Counted from the stretch's first letter, positions 32,815 to 42,919 are shown. The stretch: 64,000 bases of DNA from Isochrysis galbana (GCA_018136815.1 CM030933.1:310001-374000); one strand, 5' to 3'. Notes: generated by a model not told the origin, from the letters alone. Translations and numbers: made by a program.

Positions 32815-33689
32815 AATAATAAAATACTCAATGTTATATCCTAGCCAACCCCACTAGCTAATTGGACATAACTTCTCCGTCCCGGAATCCCGCCATGCCT
32901 GACGAGCCAGGTGTCCGAGTGACACCGGGGGGTGGGGGCACTGCCCCCTCCCCTCGATATTTGTCCTCCCCCCAGTGCACGCACCGACCCCGCGCACCCC
33001 AGCGCGTCCTCTCCTCGAGTCCACGCTGGGGGAAAACCCCTTTCGGGTAAAAGCAACGCGGGGGGGGGGGGCACTCGTGAGATAGGGGCCCAGAAGCGCT
33101 AAACTCCCTCGCTAGTGCGAGTGGCCACGGCGAGCCGCGGCCCTTCCCTCCTGGCTCTGGCGCCCCCGTCTTCTCTTACCCAAACGGGGCGAGAAGACAC
33201 GTTACTGCCGGAGGGGAGAGCTGCCGCTCCCCCCTCCCCTCCCTCTTCCCTTTTCCTCCTCTCTTCCCTGCGGCGGGGGCCCATGGCGCGCGCCTGCGGC
33301 CCCTCGCTCAGGTCCCCAGGTGGCCTGCAGGGCCTGGGAGCACAGCTCAGGGGGCAGGTGAGGCTGGGGCATGGCCCTGGCCCCTCCTGCCTCTCCCTCG
33401 CTGGCGCTCCGCGGCCCTGCGGGTCGACTGGAGCTGGCTGGGGGGTCCTGAACAGGGGGGCCCAGGGGGAGGAGGGGCTGGTCAGAGGAATGGGCAGGCC
33501 ACGACGGGCCAGGGCGGGCGAGTCAGGCGGGCCTGTAGGGAGAGGAATGGGTCAGTAGGGCTGTGTGCTCCTGGCAGGCCATCAGGCGTGCCAGGAGAGT
33601 GGGTGGGTCCTCCCCCATGGCAGGGGAGGAGTGGAGAGAGAGGGGGGCTCGTGCCCCCCCATGGGCGAACTAAGTATAAACTTAGTTGG
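32815..33689 (+). mobile_element. S1 dispersed element, full-length copy A (875 bp)
   Basis: Flanked by a perfect 16-bp duplication and about 90 percent alike to copy B at 42936-43812 by eye. The left end is AT-rich (TACTCAATGTTATATCCTAG). The middle is GC-rich with TCGAGTCCACGCTGGGGGAA and ACCCAAACGGGGCGAGAAGA. The right end has a G-run/C-run hairpin around CTCGTGC and the terminal hairpin AACTAAGTATAAACTTAGTT. No transposase or reverse transcriptase frame is present, so it must be moved in trans. The long target duplication suggests target-primed reverse transcription, but no poly(A) tail is visible. Confidence 0.85.
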
Positions 33690-33705
33690 CCCTACGCCCA
33701 AATAT
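33690..33705 (+). repeat. target site duplication, right copy
   Basis: Exact repeat of 32799-32814. The sequence after it (gccgtaaaaacg) continues the pre-insertion AT-rich locus. Confidence 0.9.
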
Positions 33706-33906
33706 GCCGTAAAAACGTAAATATGTGAAATATGTACAAAAATGTAACGATATGTAATCCGGAAAAGTTGACCCAAATATGCAGTTGAATATGTTACATA
33801 TTTTTACCTAGCCCTATCGCCAGTGGGGGGGTGGGGGTGGGGGCGGAGGTTTTTGTTTGTTGCAAAAATCAGCAAAAATGAAAATGTGTCTCTTGTGTTT
33901 ATTGGC

Positions 33907-34440
33907 AACTAAGTTTATACTTAGTTCGCCCATGGGGGGGCACGAGCCCCCCTCTCTCTCCACTCCTCCCCTGCCATGGGGGAGGAACCACCCACTCTCC
34001 TGGCACGCCTGATGGCTTGCCAGGAGCACACAGCCCTGCTGACCCATTCCTCTCCCTACAGGCCCGCCTGACTCGCCCGCCCTGGCCCGTCGTGGCCTGC
34101 CCATCCCTCTGACCAGCCCCTCCTCCCCCTGGGCCCCCCTGATCAGGACCCCCCAGCCAGCTCCAGTCGACTGGCAGGGGCTCGAGGGCCAGCGAGGGAG
34201 AGGCAGGAGGGGCCAGGGCCATGCCCCAGCCTCACCTGCCCCCTGAGCTGCGCTCCTTGGCCCCTGCCGGCCTCCTGGGGACCTGAAGAGGGGCCGCAGG
34301 CGCGCGCCATGGGCCCCCGCCGCAGGGAAGAGAGGAGGAAAAGGGAAGAGGGAGGGGAGGGGGGAGCGGCAGCTCTCCCCTCCGGCAGAAACGTGTCTTC
34401 TCGCCCCGTTTGGGTAAGAGAAGACGGGGGCGCCAGAGCC
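33907..34440 (-). repeat. S1 dispersed element, 5'-truncated inverted copy
   Basis: Reverse orientation. It keeps the terminal hairpin at 33907-33926 and ends at GGGGGCGCCAGAGCCAGG, about 340 bp into the full element. With copy A it forms an inverted pair about 220 bp apart. Confidence 0.85.
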
Positions 34441-35041
34441 AGGGATAGACGCAATTCGGAGAGCATCCAGGCCCACGAACAAAGAGAGCTTCGACTCCCT
34501 CAAGCGTGAAGAAAGAATGACGAAGGAGTTCTTCCAAAAATTCCACTCACGGACATCCAACAGCGCAATCCCGGAACTATACGTCACAAGCGACTGGAAC
34601 GCCCCAAGCCACGACGCGGGAGACACAACCACCGACGACGGGAACTAGTGAATCTAGCCACAAAGCTGAGGATAGCACACGCTGTCGAGGCACCCAAGGA
34701 CCCAAGGAGCAACAAAACATGGATGAATAAGCCAACAAAGCAGGGGGCAAAGCCAACACCAGGGACGCAGCTGACACGGCGCCTCTGTCACACTAGGCGT
34801 GAACGAAGACGGACGCGAACGAACACCAAAAGAGAAGACACAACAGGCCTGCCCGGCCCCCGCACTCCGAACCAGGCCTTAGGTAGCGCACCAAGGCCGG
34901 ACCCCGGAAACCGAAGAAAAAGGAATGACGGGGGGCAGGGGAAGAGGTGGAGGGAGGGAAGTAAGGGCGATGCAGATAGAGAAGGGAGACCAGTCCCAGT
35001 CAGTAGTAGGTGTGTAGCCCAGAATCTTCAGATTTTTTTTT
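34441..35041 (+). mobile_element. non-LTR retrotransposon family 2 fragment
   Basis: From about 34460 one frame reads SFDSLKREERMTKEFFQKFH and SDWNAPSHDAGDTTTDDGN before a stop at about 34650, like the linker before the reverse transcriptase domain in LINE ORF2. The end reads GGGAAGTAAGGGCGATGCAG ... GTAGTAGGTGTGTAGCCC ... AATCTTCAGA plus a T-run at 35033-35041, a tail shared with 52322-52445. Its interior (reverse transcriptase) is deleted. Confidence 0.6.
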
Positions 35042-35049
35042 AGAAAAGG

Positions 35050-35230
35050 TGATTATACCGGTAAAATAGGATATTATACTGCTTGAATAGGGACTTTTAC
35101 TCCTAGAGAGCGAGCGCCGCCCCCCAAACTTGCACCCCACTTCTCGAGAGGGCCCAAACTTGTGACGCACTCGAGAAGCGGCCCAAACTTCTAGAAAAAG
35201 TTCTAGAAGTATTGACCTGGGCCTATCGAC
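35050..35230. repeat. dispersed repeat R1, copy 2
   Basis: Same orientation as 35-205. It keeps CCCAAACTTGCACCCCACTT, GTGACGCACT and TTCTAGAAGTATTGACCTGG. Confidence 0.75.
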
Positions 35231-35432
35231 CATCCGCTCGCTCGCCCCCATCGGTATCTTCACACTAGGAGTATGAATTCAAGATCCCAGTGTCGCAAGA
35301 ATCTGGATCCGTACTGCTACGCGACTACTCTTAAAAAGATATGTACCGGAGGGGGCTCGACACTCAGATACCGCGCGGGGGGCCCTGGCCCCCTGGCCCA
35401 TTATAAACTTATACCACCTCGGCTTATATACT

Positions 35433-36140
35433 CTAGGCGGATGCGGTGCTTCTATCAATGTGTCGTGTGTGAGAAAATTGAGTGAGTTTTGTTTTTGCCA
35501 ATGAGTTGCCTCGAAGCTCCGCCGCATTGCACGCCGCATTTGCATTTGTTCGTTTGTCCTTATTGCTTATTTGTTTCATTGGTTTGTTTGTGCGATGTTG
35601 CGTTAGTTTCGGAGTTTTCTTGTTGGTGAGTGAGTGATGTGGGGTGGTGTCTCGTGGGCCGTCGTCGCGATGTAGCGCGCTCTTTCCCCCTCTCTCTCAA
35701 GACTTCTCTTCACTCCATGCCCTTACCCCGATTGAGACTTGCCCCACGATCAAGCGCGAGCTTGATTCGACAATACATTGAAGTTGAAGTGCAAAAATAC
35801 GAGTATGCAGTATGACTTACTTATGGTCCAATGTGCATAGCACCAGGCCTTATGGACCCAGTGAGTTGGCGTCACAAATTTCCTTGTCATTCGATGCTTC
35901 TGCTTCAAGAGAAGAGCCTCACTAAAAATATACCGGAGGGGTGGCCTGTATGTATCTCGCGCACTGCCTTTTTCGACCTTCGCTTCGACGGCCCGAAATT
36001 CGGTATTTTTTGAAAATTTCGCCGGAGAACCCCCACGTTTTTTCCTGATCCATCCTACCGGAATCCATAGGGAGCTTGTTTAGCCTTTCATATTGTAGCT
36101 GGTGCCCTCCGCACCCCCATAGTGAGTGACTGGGCTATTT
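35433..36140 (+). repeat. dispersed repeat R3, copy 2 with an insertion
   Basis: Bases 35433-35790 match 10875-11265 (inverted) and 48783-49110 (direct). The terminal block resumes at about 36095 (GGTGCCCTCCGCACCCCCAT), so about 300 bp are inserted in this copy or lost from the others. No gene is apparent in the insertion. Confidence 0.7.
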
Positions 36141-36732
36141 ATTGTATAATTTATCATCTATCATAAATTAACCATGGACATTTGACATTTGATGGCTCAA
36201 CTTGAGTCTATCCACAGTCTGACAATCTGTCCCATATTCGACGGAACATGACCTGGTACCGGAGAACAGAAGGGAGGGAGGCGGGAGGGAGGGAGAGAGA
36301 GAGAAATTGCGACCCCCCCCCTATAGTCGTCCTCGCTTCCCGCCGCCGCCGCCGCCCCGCGACTGCCCAGCCCCTCTCTCGTCAACACACACACAATACA
36401 CAATACAGTTCACCTGCCAGCATCCTCTTTCTGCCTCCTCGCTTCTTTGAGGTGGAGCGGCATACGACCCAGCGCTAACCCTAATGAAGAGCTAGTCTAG
36501 ATTCTAGACTCTAGGTCGTAGGTCGTAGGTCGCGTCGGACTCCATTTCCATTGACCATTGACCCCATAGACCATAGAGAGAGCAGACACGTCGGACGTCA
36601 GCAAGGGGCGGCAAGGAGCGGGCGGCGGCGTTTAGGTAACAGATCACACAAGGAACGGCCAAACCAATGAGTCAAACCAAAAGAGCCAGAGGAAGAAAAA
36701 CTCCAAAACAAAAACAAAAAAAAAACCAGGAA
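36141..36732. other. intergenic upstream of the tRNA/CASP genes
   Basis: Bases 36167-36205 (ACCATGGACATTTGAC ... ATGGCTCAA) resemble 50073-50110. A GGGA-rich tract at 36265-36303 and a short C-run near 36313 are present. No gene is supported. Confidence 0.4.
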
Positions 36733-36737
36733 CCGAA
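36733..36737 (-). terminator. Pol III terminator
   Basis: Five A on the plus strand (T-run on the minus strand) lie about 18 bp after the tRNA-Pro(TGG) gene. This is a normal RNA polymerase III stop. Confidence 0.75.
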
Positions 36738-36755
36738 CGTGCAAAAAGGAAACGC

Positions 36756-36827
36756 GGGGACAGCCGGGAATCGAACCCGGGGCCACCTGCACCCAAAGCA
36801 GGTATCATACCACTAGACCACTATCCC
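36756..36827 (-). tRNA. tRNA-Pro (anticodon TGG)
   Basis: 72 nt. The acceptor GGGATAG/CTGTCCC, A box TGGTCTAGTGG and B box GGTTCGATTCC are intact. The anticodon stem CCTGC/GCAGG closes the loop TTTGGGT, giving TGG. The discriminator is C. It differs from tRNA-Pro(CGG) at 10562 mainly in the anticodon arm and one T-stem pair. Confidence 0.95.
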
Positions 36828-36977
36828 ACACGGGATGACCGGCAAAGCGACAGATAACAACTCTATAGCTTCAGTTTTTACGCGCTTCCTCCCTGTCGCA
36901 CTGCGGAGAGGCTCCCTTGGAGTACACATTCATCGTCTATTCGATCGAGGCGGGGAGCGGGGAGAGTGCTGAGTGCG

Positions 36978-39691
36978 ATGTCAGCGCCGCCGCTCGAGCA
37001 CGCCATCGCGCTGTGGGCGGCTGTCGATCTATCGGCGGAGCGGCACGAGGCGCTGGACCGGCAAGCGCTTAGCATCGCCGACAACCAGCAGGACTCCGCT
37101 GTCGGCCGCGAAGCCCTCAAGGAGGTAGCTGCCTTCCGCAGCGCAGGAGGTGCAGCTGTCACTGGACTGACGGATGCATGCCCCAACTCCTGCCCAGGTG
37201 ATCCGCGATTTCAAGAGCACACCGACGGAAGAGCGGCTGCGTCGGATCGGCCAGGTGATCAAGGCCTTCCAGGCAGAAGTCGACGCGCTCACGTGAGTCA
37301 CAAGGCCCTGACCCGCCTCCCACCACTCTGACTGCTCCCTACTTGAGTAGTAAGCGTGACCAATACTCCACACAACATGGAGTCGCAATGGGTCGCGTTG
37401 CAGCCGAGCGGGACTAGATCGACTTTTGTGTGTACTCACACAGGCGACGCCAGACATTCGCGGAGGAGGCCTACCTGGACCTCTACCGCTCGCTTGCCAA
37501 TGCTCCCGATCTACACGGAGCTCTCACTTCAGCAGCAGAAGACCTACGCAAGGCCCAAGCTAGTGAAGCAGAGTTGCCGGGTCTCAAGGAGCAGCTTGCG
37601 CACTTCGAGGTGCGCAATCCAGTCCCATTAGTGATGCGTGTCTTGTTCGAGGGCCAGTTGGGCGCACCTTTGCGGGAGACGTCCTCGAAACAAGCCTTGA
37701 TGTGATATACTTGTAGGAGGAGTTCGCGTCACTCAAGAACCAAGAGCACACCATACGCATGTTGCAGCAGCAACTGCGGGAAGCAGAGGTGCGCATGCGG
37801 AGTGGGAATGATTACTACTTGGCGTATATCAGCGGACGCGCCAATCCGAACGAGCGAAGATGATGACCGCAGGGGCCACTGACCTTCAATTCGCAGGCAT
37901 CTGCTAGCGCTCAGGGTGAGGCGACCGCTGCGAGTGCTCTAGTTGAGGCAGAAGAACGCTGGTCGCGAGAGCGGGCCACGCTCCTTGCATCTGCAGCGGA
38001 GGCACAGGCAGAGTCAGCCCTGCGCCTATCCCGAGTCCAAGACGAGGCACGCGCAGCATGGCGCGCTCGCGCTGCAGCAGAAGAAGAGGTTGCTGAGTTG
38101 CGTGCATCAGGTGAGCGTGAAGCGGAGGCAGCGGAGGCGGAGGCGGAGTCTTTTCGTCGCGAGATCGAACGCCTTACGGTCCAACTTCAACTAGCAAAGA
38201 CTGCATCCGAGCGTGGCGACTCTCCTGCGGCGAACAGCACGAGCAGCGGTGCGGCTGCAACCACGGCGGCCATGGAGGAGCGGGCTCTCGCTGCGGAGGC
38301 CTCGCTAAGACAAAGCACAGCGCGCGCTGCGGACCTTGAGATGGAATTGCGATCGCGTGATGCAGCGCTTTCCAGCTATGCGGTCACCGCCGCTGCACTA
38401 GAGGCACGCATCGCCGCTCTCGAGGCAGAACTCGCGACCCGGCCGGTGGCATACGTGCCGCCAACTCTGCCGCCACCGCAGAGGCCGCAACCCCCGACAC
38501 CACAGGCATCCGTCGGAACTCAGTCTCAGCTATGTGCTGAAAACACAGTGGCAGGGGTGAGAGCATGTGGTGACGCCCTCCACCTTGAGTCATTGACTGA
38601 GGAGAAACGGCGTCTGACTTCCGAGATAACAGTGATCAAAGGATTGCTGGCTGATGCCGAGGAGGCGTTGCTTGTAAGCCGGCGTGCCGAGGCGGATGCA
38701 GCTCATCGGATTGCGGAACAAGCAGAAACAATATCGGCACTAGAGGATGAATTAGTGGGACGATGTGCCCCTCTTACGGCATCAACGAGCAGTATCCCAC
38801 TTACGATATCGACGTCAGGAGCACCGCTCACGCCTCTCTCACCCAGCAATCTGTTGGATGCCGCCGAGGCAGGGCTAGTAGGGCCATCGCAGGCAGCCCC
38901 CACCGTCGCTTCCTCGGGCGGCGGCGCAATGTTGAGGCTCGTCGCCTCGCAACGTGACAGGGCGCGAAAGGAGGCTGCCGCTGCTGCTGCCGAAACATCA
39001 AGTCTTCGAGAGCAACTGCGCATAGCCAACGCGTCGGCGCGCAAGCTGCACGGCGACAACCTGACGTTGTATGAAAAGATTAGGTGCGAATGTGGCCAAG
39101 GGCCACGAGGAAAATATCGAGTGCCTCATCTTCATATTCGCCCATGACCAGCGAATCAACCTCTCATCAATCGCCTGCATCCAGCGAATGAGCCCGGCCA
39201 GCTCTGCACCAACCCCTGCATGGTCGTCCATTTGCAGGTATCTTGAGGCGATGGCTGCCGAGAATGCACCCCGACCCCTCTCGCGTACGGGCTCATGCAC
39301 ACCTTTGCTAGCCGTATCGGGCGGAGAGGCAACCTCCGATAGGCAGAGCTCTACCTCTGCGTCGGCAACTCGCACGACACGACGTGAGACTAGCGGAGTC
39401 AAATCATCCGCAGAGGCCAAATACGCGCGAGAATACGATGCGCGCCTCAATCCTTTTGATGCCTTCCAGCGGCGCGAGCGGCAGGCACGCTACAATGCGC
39501 TCTCGCCCGCCGAAAAGCTATTGCTGGCGGTCTCTTCGATGTTGTTTTCGGATCGCCGGGCGCGAATTGCTTTTTTTATTTACATCGTGCGCCCTGCCGC
39601 CCGACAACGCTCGCCTCCTTTGCGCGCTCAAATAGTACAAGACGCTCGGCAGTCTTGGTCGGCACTGATTGCTTGCTTGTGCTTAGCGTGA
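36978..39691 (+). CDS. CASP-family Golgi coiled-coil protein
   Basis: Six exons (36978-37124, 37198-37292, 37444-37609, 37717-37788, 37897-39083, 39238-39691) with GT-AG introns in phases 0, 2, 0, 0 and 2 give 706 residues, close to the usual CASP length. The N terminus has the family pattern VDLSAERHEALDRQA, then IKAFQAEVDALTRR and EEAYLDLYRSLANAPD. A long Ala/Glu-rich coiled coil fills most of exon 5. The C-terminal CASP domain follows: DNLTLYEKIRYLEAM across the last splice, then NPFDAFQRRERQARYNALSP and RARIAFFIYIV. CASP proteins are tail-anchored golgins acting in intra-Golgi retrograde transport. The expected single C-terminal membrane helix is short here (SALIACLCLA ends the frame), so one more intron near 39590 is possible. 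Confidence 0.85.
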
Positions 39692-40430
39692 CCCCTAGAT
39701 TGCGACACCCACGCACACTGCAATCGTATTGGAAAAGTAGCATGCCTCCGATTCCTCCCTTCGCATCATGAACTCCATTTGTCCGTATCCCGCTCAGGTC
39801 GTGCTTCATCTAATGGTCTTCGGCACGACGGTCCACCATGCTCTCGTTCACTCGGTCGCGCAGAGGAGCATTGAGAGGCATACGCTTTCTTGAACACGCC
39901 GCCTACATCGATGTTGTACGAATTACGGCTATATGCTACCTGAGGGTGGGAGGTCTGCTACCAGGGACCTATGACCTGAGCATCGCACATGGAACGTGCG
40001 GAATACCTGCTAACAGACAAGTACTCCCTACGCAGCCTTTCCCCCACACTGGCGAGGCAACAGCTGCCCCCCCCCCCCCCCCCGGCCCCCTGATTATGAA
40101 AATACCACCGACCTCTTATCTTGTGGTACCGCCGTCAGGATTGTACTCATCCACCTCTCCCCGCCTATGGGGTGTCTTTTCTCTTTCCCCCCCGTGCGAG
40201 GCGAGCACGGCAGAATAGCTTTTGTACCCCCCCCCCCCCCAACGCTAGGCAGCATGACGGCCTTGGCCCTCTGCGGGCCGAAGGAAAGGCTCTAATGGGG
40301 CCTGATGGGCGAGCCCTCAACCCCTGCCCTGCCCATGGCACCCGCGATCGCACAGCCTCCGGTCGCGTTCGAGCACGCAAGAAGGTCTGTGGAGGCGAGC
40401 TCGAGAAGGGGTAGTACACTTCGTGGTAGC
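39692..40430. other. intergenic, C-tracts, no gene recognised
   Basis: Pure C-runs lie at about 40066-40082 and 40229-40242. The ATG-started frame 39838-40218 is Pro-rich and shows no domain. The end of the stretch abuts an S1 terminal fragment. Confidence 0.4.
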
Positions 40431-40490
40431 CAATCCAAGTTTATTCTTGGTTTGCATGGGGGAGGGCACGCTCCCTCCCGTAATGATGTC
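40431..40490 (-). repeat. S1 element 3'-terminal fragment
   Basis: Inverted. The last 60 bp are kept: the hairpin around GAGGGCACGCTCCCTC, then ATGCAAACCAAGAATAAACT, a variant of the terminal hairpin. Confidence 0.6.
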
Positions 40491-40741
40491 TGTCCGGGCC
40501 TATGCGGAGGCACGAGGTCAGTACCGCGGCTGTGTAGCTATGCAGGGGCCCAGCCGTGAGGCTTTTCCTATGAGAGATGGGAGGCGTCCTGCAGGCGGTG
40601 TGACCTTGTAGGAGGTTGGCTTTTGGTGGCTTGAGGGTGTTGGGAGCTCGGTCGTTGGTCAGTGGGCCGGGAGGGGCAGTGTGGCCATGGAGGTGTGTGG
40701 CCGTCTGGGGGTGGAACGGGCCGTGGCTCGTGTGCACCTAG

Positions 40742-41256
40742 TTGGCATTGGTGCCCTCCCCCAAAAAAGAATCGACACTAACGACTTCCGCCCCCTTTTC
40801 GAAACAGTAGACAACGAAGAACTCGCACCTAGTCCTAAACTGACACGGCTAGCGCAAAAACTGAAAATAGAACATGTCATCAAACACGAGAAGATAAATC
40901 AAGATAACGACCGGGGATAAAACCCGGGCGCGCGAGGCGAAGCGCCCTACAAAATAAGACCACCATGGGGAAAGCCGCAAGGCTGGGCCCCCACAAAGCG
41001 GCGCTCACATACGCGCCGCCAACCAATCAGGATACAAAAGGCCCGTCCTCCCCCAACGCTAGGCCCAAAGTAGTGTACATGGACCAACCCCCCGAAACCA
41101 AACGAAAAAGGAAAAAGGAACGAGAACGAGGGGGGGAGCAGGAAGGGGAGAGAGGGTAGGATGAAGGCGATGTCAAGTGTAGACCCCAGCGGAAGGGGTG
41201 GCGAGTAGCAACGTAGTAGTCTTCTTCAAGAATTTTTTTTTGGCATTGGTGCCCTC
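40742..41256 (+). mobile_element. non-LTR retrotransposon insertion, family 2-like, with 17-bp TSD
   Basis: The duplication TTGGCATTGGTGCCCTC is present at 40742-40758 and exactly at 41240-41256. The insert (40759-41239) codes for the last 50 residues of an ORF2-like protein (DTNDFRPLFETVDNEELAPS ... LTRLAQKLKIEHV) to a stop at 40920. A 320-bp 3' UTR then ends CTTCTTCAAGAA plus a T-run. The insert is strongly 5'-truncated. It interrupts the downstream end of a small ORF on the minus strand (41361). Confidence 0.85.
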
Positions 41257-41361
41257 TCGCGGGCGCTTCGGTGGCGCGGCGTCGGCGCCTATAGACCGAT
41301 CGTCCATCACAGCAGCGGCAGGGTTGGCGGCGGGAGAAGAGGGGAGCAGCGCGCGCTCCAT
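41239..41361 (-). CDS. repeat-borne small ORF, MERA peptide (copy 1)
   Basis: The ATG is at 41361 on the minus strand. The peptide starts MERALLPSSPAANPAA, then has a basic PPKRPRE patch. In the uninterrupted target (joining 41241 to 40741) the frame stops at once, at an N-TAG, giving about 41 residues. The copies at 49237 and 49475 encode a 38-residue relative with the same start, basic patch and stop position. Upstream of each ATG lies a CTATCA...TGATAG palindrome. The shared frame despite base changes suggests it was coding, but its family and role are unknown. Confidence 0.4.
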
Positions 41362-41376
41362 GACCCTATCAGTCTG

Positions 41377-41784
41377 ATGATAGTTGACGGCGCTCTAGGA
41401 GAGAGCGGGGCGGCAGCCACAGACTCTCACGGGCACGCAGGGACCAGGACAGGGCATGGGACGGACAAGGAGACAGGTGGGAAAGAACTCGAAAGAAGAG
41501 AAGCGAGAAGGGGGCGGGAACGACCAAGGGCGAAAACACGGCGGGGACGTAAGGTACATAAATGGGAATTATCGGGAAGGGAGAGACACACGGGAACGGA
41601 CTGTCGGGGGATCCCGAGAGAAAGGAAGGGGGGCCGACGGGATGTAGAAAGTAAAGAAAGGAGAAAGGAGAGGGAGGCGGGGCGATCGGAGAAACGGTCT
41701 CCCCCCCCCGCCCACATCAGTGTTAGAGCTCAACAATTACTCAAAATACACCTACGCATGGTGTTCGCTCTTCAATCGGGATGA
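41377..41784. other. purine-rich DNA, no gene recognised
   Basis: The G/A-rich plus strand gives long open frames of Arg, Glu and Gly without domains. Similar G/A-rich DNA lies at 48020-48390 and 54180-54540. It could be the 5' region of a retroelement family, but I cannot support that. Confidence 0.35.
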
Positions 41785-41832
41785 ATGTCGATGAAGTGTT
41801 TGGCGATCTCCTCTAGGCGATCGAGGGTGATC

Positions 41833-42327
41833 TCATTGACCTTGGTGGCCATCAGCTAGCGATGCAAGTCCTGGTAGTTCACCCCCCTGGCCGCTTCTCC
41901 AAGCGTAGAATCCATGGGCATTGCTGGCAATAGCAATCAAGACGCCAAACGGCCAACATATGGACCACGCTAGATTGCCAGCCACAATCAAGAAGAGAAG
42001 CTGACCATTGCTCGTGTACATAAAGCCAAAATACCTCTTGAGAGTGCTCTGCCCCAGACCCATTGCAAATGTGCACATGATCAGCCCAAAGATCAGGACG
42101 TAAATGGATATTACGACGTCCTGCAGCTGAAGTGTGAGCCCAGAAAATAGCCCAAGGAAGCCGGCTAGCATCAGCAGAAGACCGTTTCCAAAGAGTGAAG
42201 AGCGCTTGATTCTGACGTAGGTCGAATCGGCAGCTTGGCGTGAGGCTGTGCGGATGCTGGTCTGGAAGGCATCCCGCACTGCTCGATCAGCATGGTCGTA
42301 GGAAGCGCCCGTTGCCGTCGTATCCAT
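41833..42327 (-). CDS. COPI-associated / TVP15-like Golgi membrane protein
   Basis: The ATG at 42327 starts a 164-residue frame; the frame upstream has only GTG. Residues about 42-150 form four membrane helices (FGNGLLLMLAGFLGLFSGL; VVISIYVLIFGLIMCTF; the FGFMYTSNGQLLFLIVAGNL region; WPFGVLIAIASNAHGFYAW). This is the pattern of the COPI-associated/TVP15 family, including the family's R.fGF..... GR-like loop. Predicted role: small Golgi membrane protein linked to COPI vesicles. In another frame just beyond the last helix the DNA reads VNEITLDRLEEIAKHFIDIH before a stop, so the true C terminus may be reached by a splice I could not place. Confidence 0.7.
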   Translation of the reverse strand: MDTTATGASYDHADRAVRDAFQTSIRTASRQAADSTYVRIKRSSLFGNGLLLMLAGFLGLFSGLTLQLQDVVISIYVLIFGLIMCTFAMGLGQSTLKRYFGFMYTSNGQLLFLIVAGNLAWSICWPFGVLIAIASNAHGFYAWRSGQGGELPGLASLADGHQGQ

Positions 42328-42569
42328 CGGTGCACTGTGAGCCCAGTGATTCTGGCGCACCGCCAGAGGAGATGATGGCGGAGCAAGCTATGATGCGAGG
42401 CACCGCCGCGGGCCGACTCGCTCCGCTCACAGTCTCTTGTCCGGCTGTCTCCCGCGTCCTTTCTCTCCTCTCTGCTCTCTGTTCTCTGTCCATCTTCCCC
42501 ACGCCGTTTTCTTCTGTGTGGTCTCACTTTCTTCTCTCTCTCCCCTCTCCCTCCTTCCTCTCTCCCTCC

Positions 42570-42570
<1 letters not shown>

Positions 42571-42604
<34 letters not shown>
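42571..42604 (+). repeat. 34-bp pure C tract
   Basis: An uninterrupted run of 34 C, so G34 on the sense strand of the COPI-associated gene, 244 bp upstream of its ATG. A pyrimidine-rich tract joins the two. It can form G-quadruplex structures on the G strand. Confidence 0.95.
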
Positions 42605-42606
<2 letters not shown>

Positions 42607-42623
42607 TCCTTAACTCCTTAAAA

Positions 42624-42681
42624 CCCTAAAACGGTGAGAGGGGGTCTGCGAGAAGGACCTAAAACGGTGAGAGGGGGTCTG
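42624..42681. repeat. short direct repeat
   Basis: CTAAAACGGTGAGAGGGGGT appears twice, 33 bp apart (start to start), separated by GCGAGAAGGAC. Confidence 0.85.
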
Positions 42682-42764
42682 TAGAGTAGAATGCTTTACT
42701 GCGTGAGTAGAAAGCAGAGGGTCCACGGCCGCGTGTGCGGTGAGACTATTAAGAATTTAATCAA

Positions 42765-42919
42765 TCCTCCCGCGTGAGCAGATCGTCCGAGTGCAGCACC
42801 GCATGCTGAATGTGGCAGCAAAAGTGAACGAAGACAAGCCCTGCAGAGTTGAGAGTTGGTCATGAGTGGGGAGAGCGGAGAGCTTAGGTTGCCACTTCAA
42901 ATGCATTGAAGGCCAGAGT
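42765..42919 (+). repeat. dispersed repeat E, copy 2
   Basis: Matches 12731-12925, with the same order of blocks and a shorter gap before GCATTGAAGGCCAGAGT. S1 copy B inserted immediately to its right. Confidence 0.8.

Noticed and set aside
33283..33558. Conserved Gly/Arg-rich ORF in S1 copies (MARACGPS...)
   Set aside because: It is open in several copies, but other frames are also open in this GC-rich DNA and no domain is seen. I did not annotate it as a gene.
36465..36490. Telomere-like CTAACCCTAA
   Set aside because: A single occurrence, not a tandem array.
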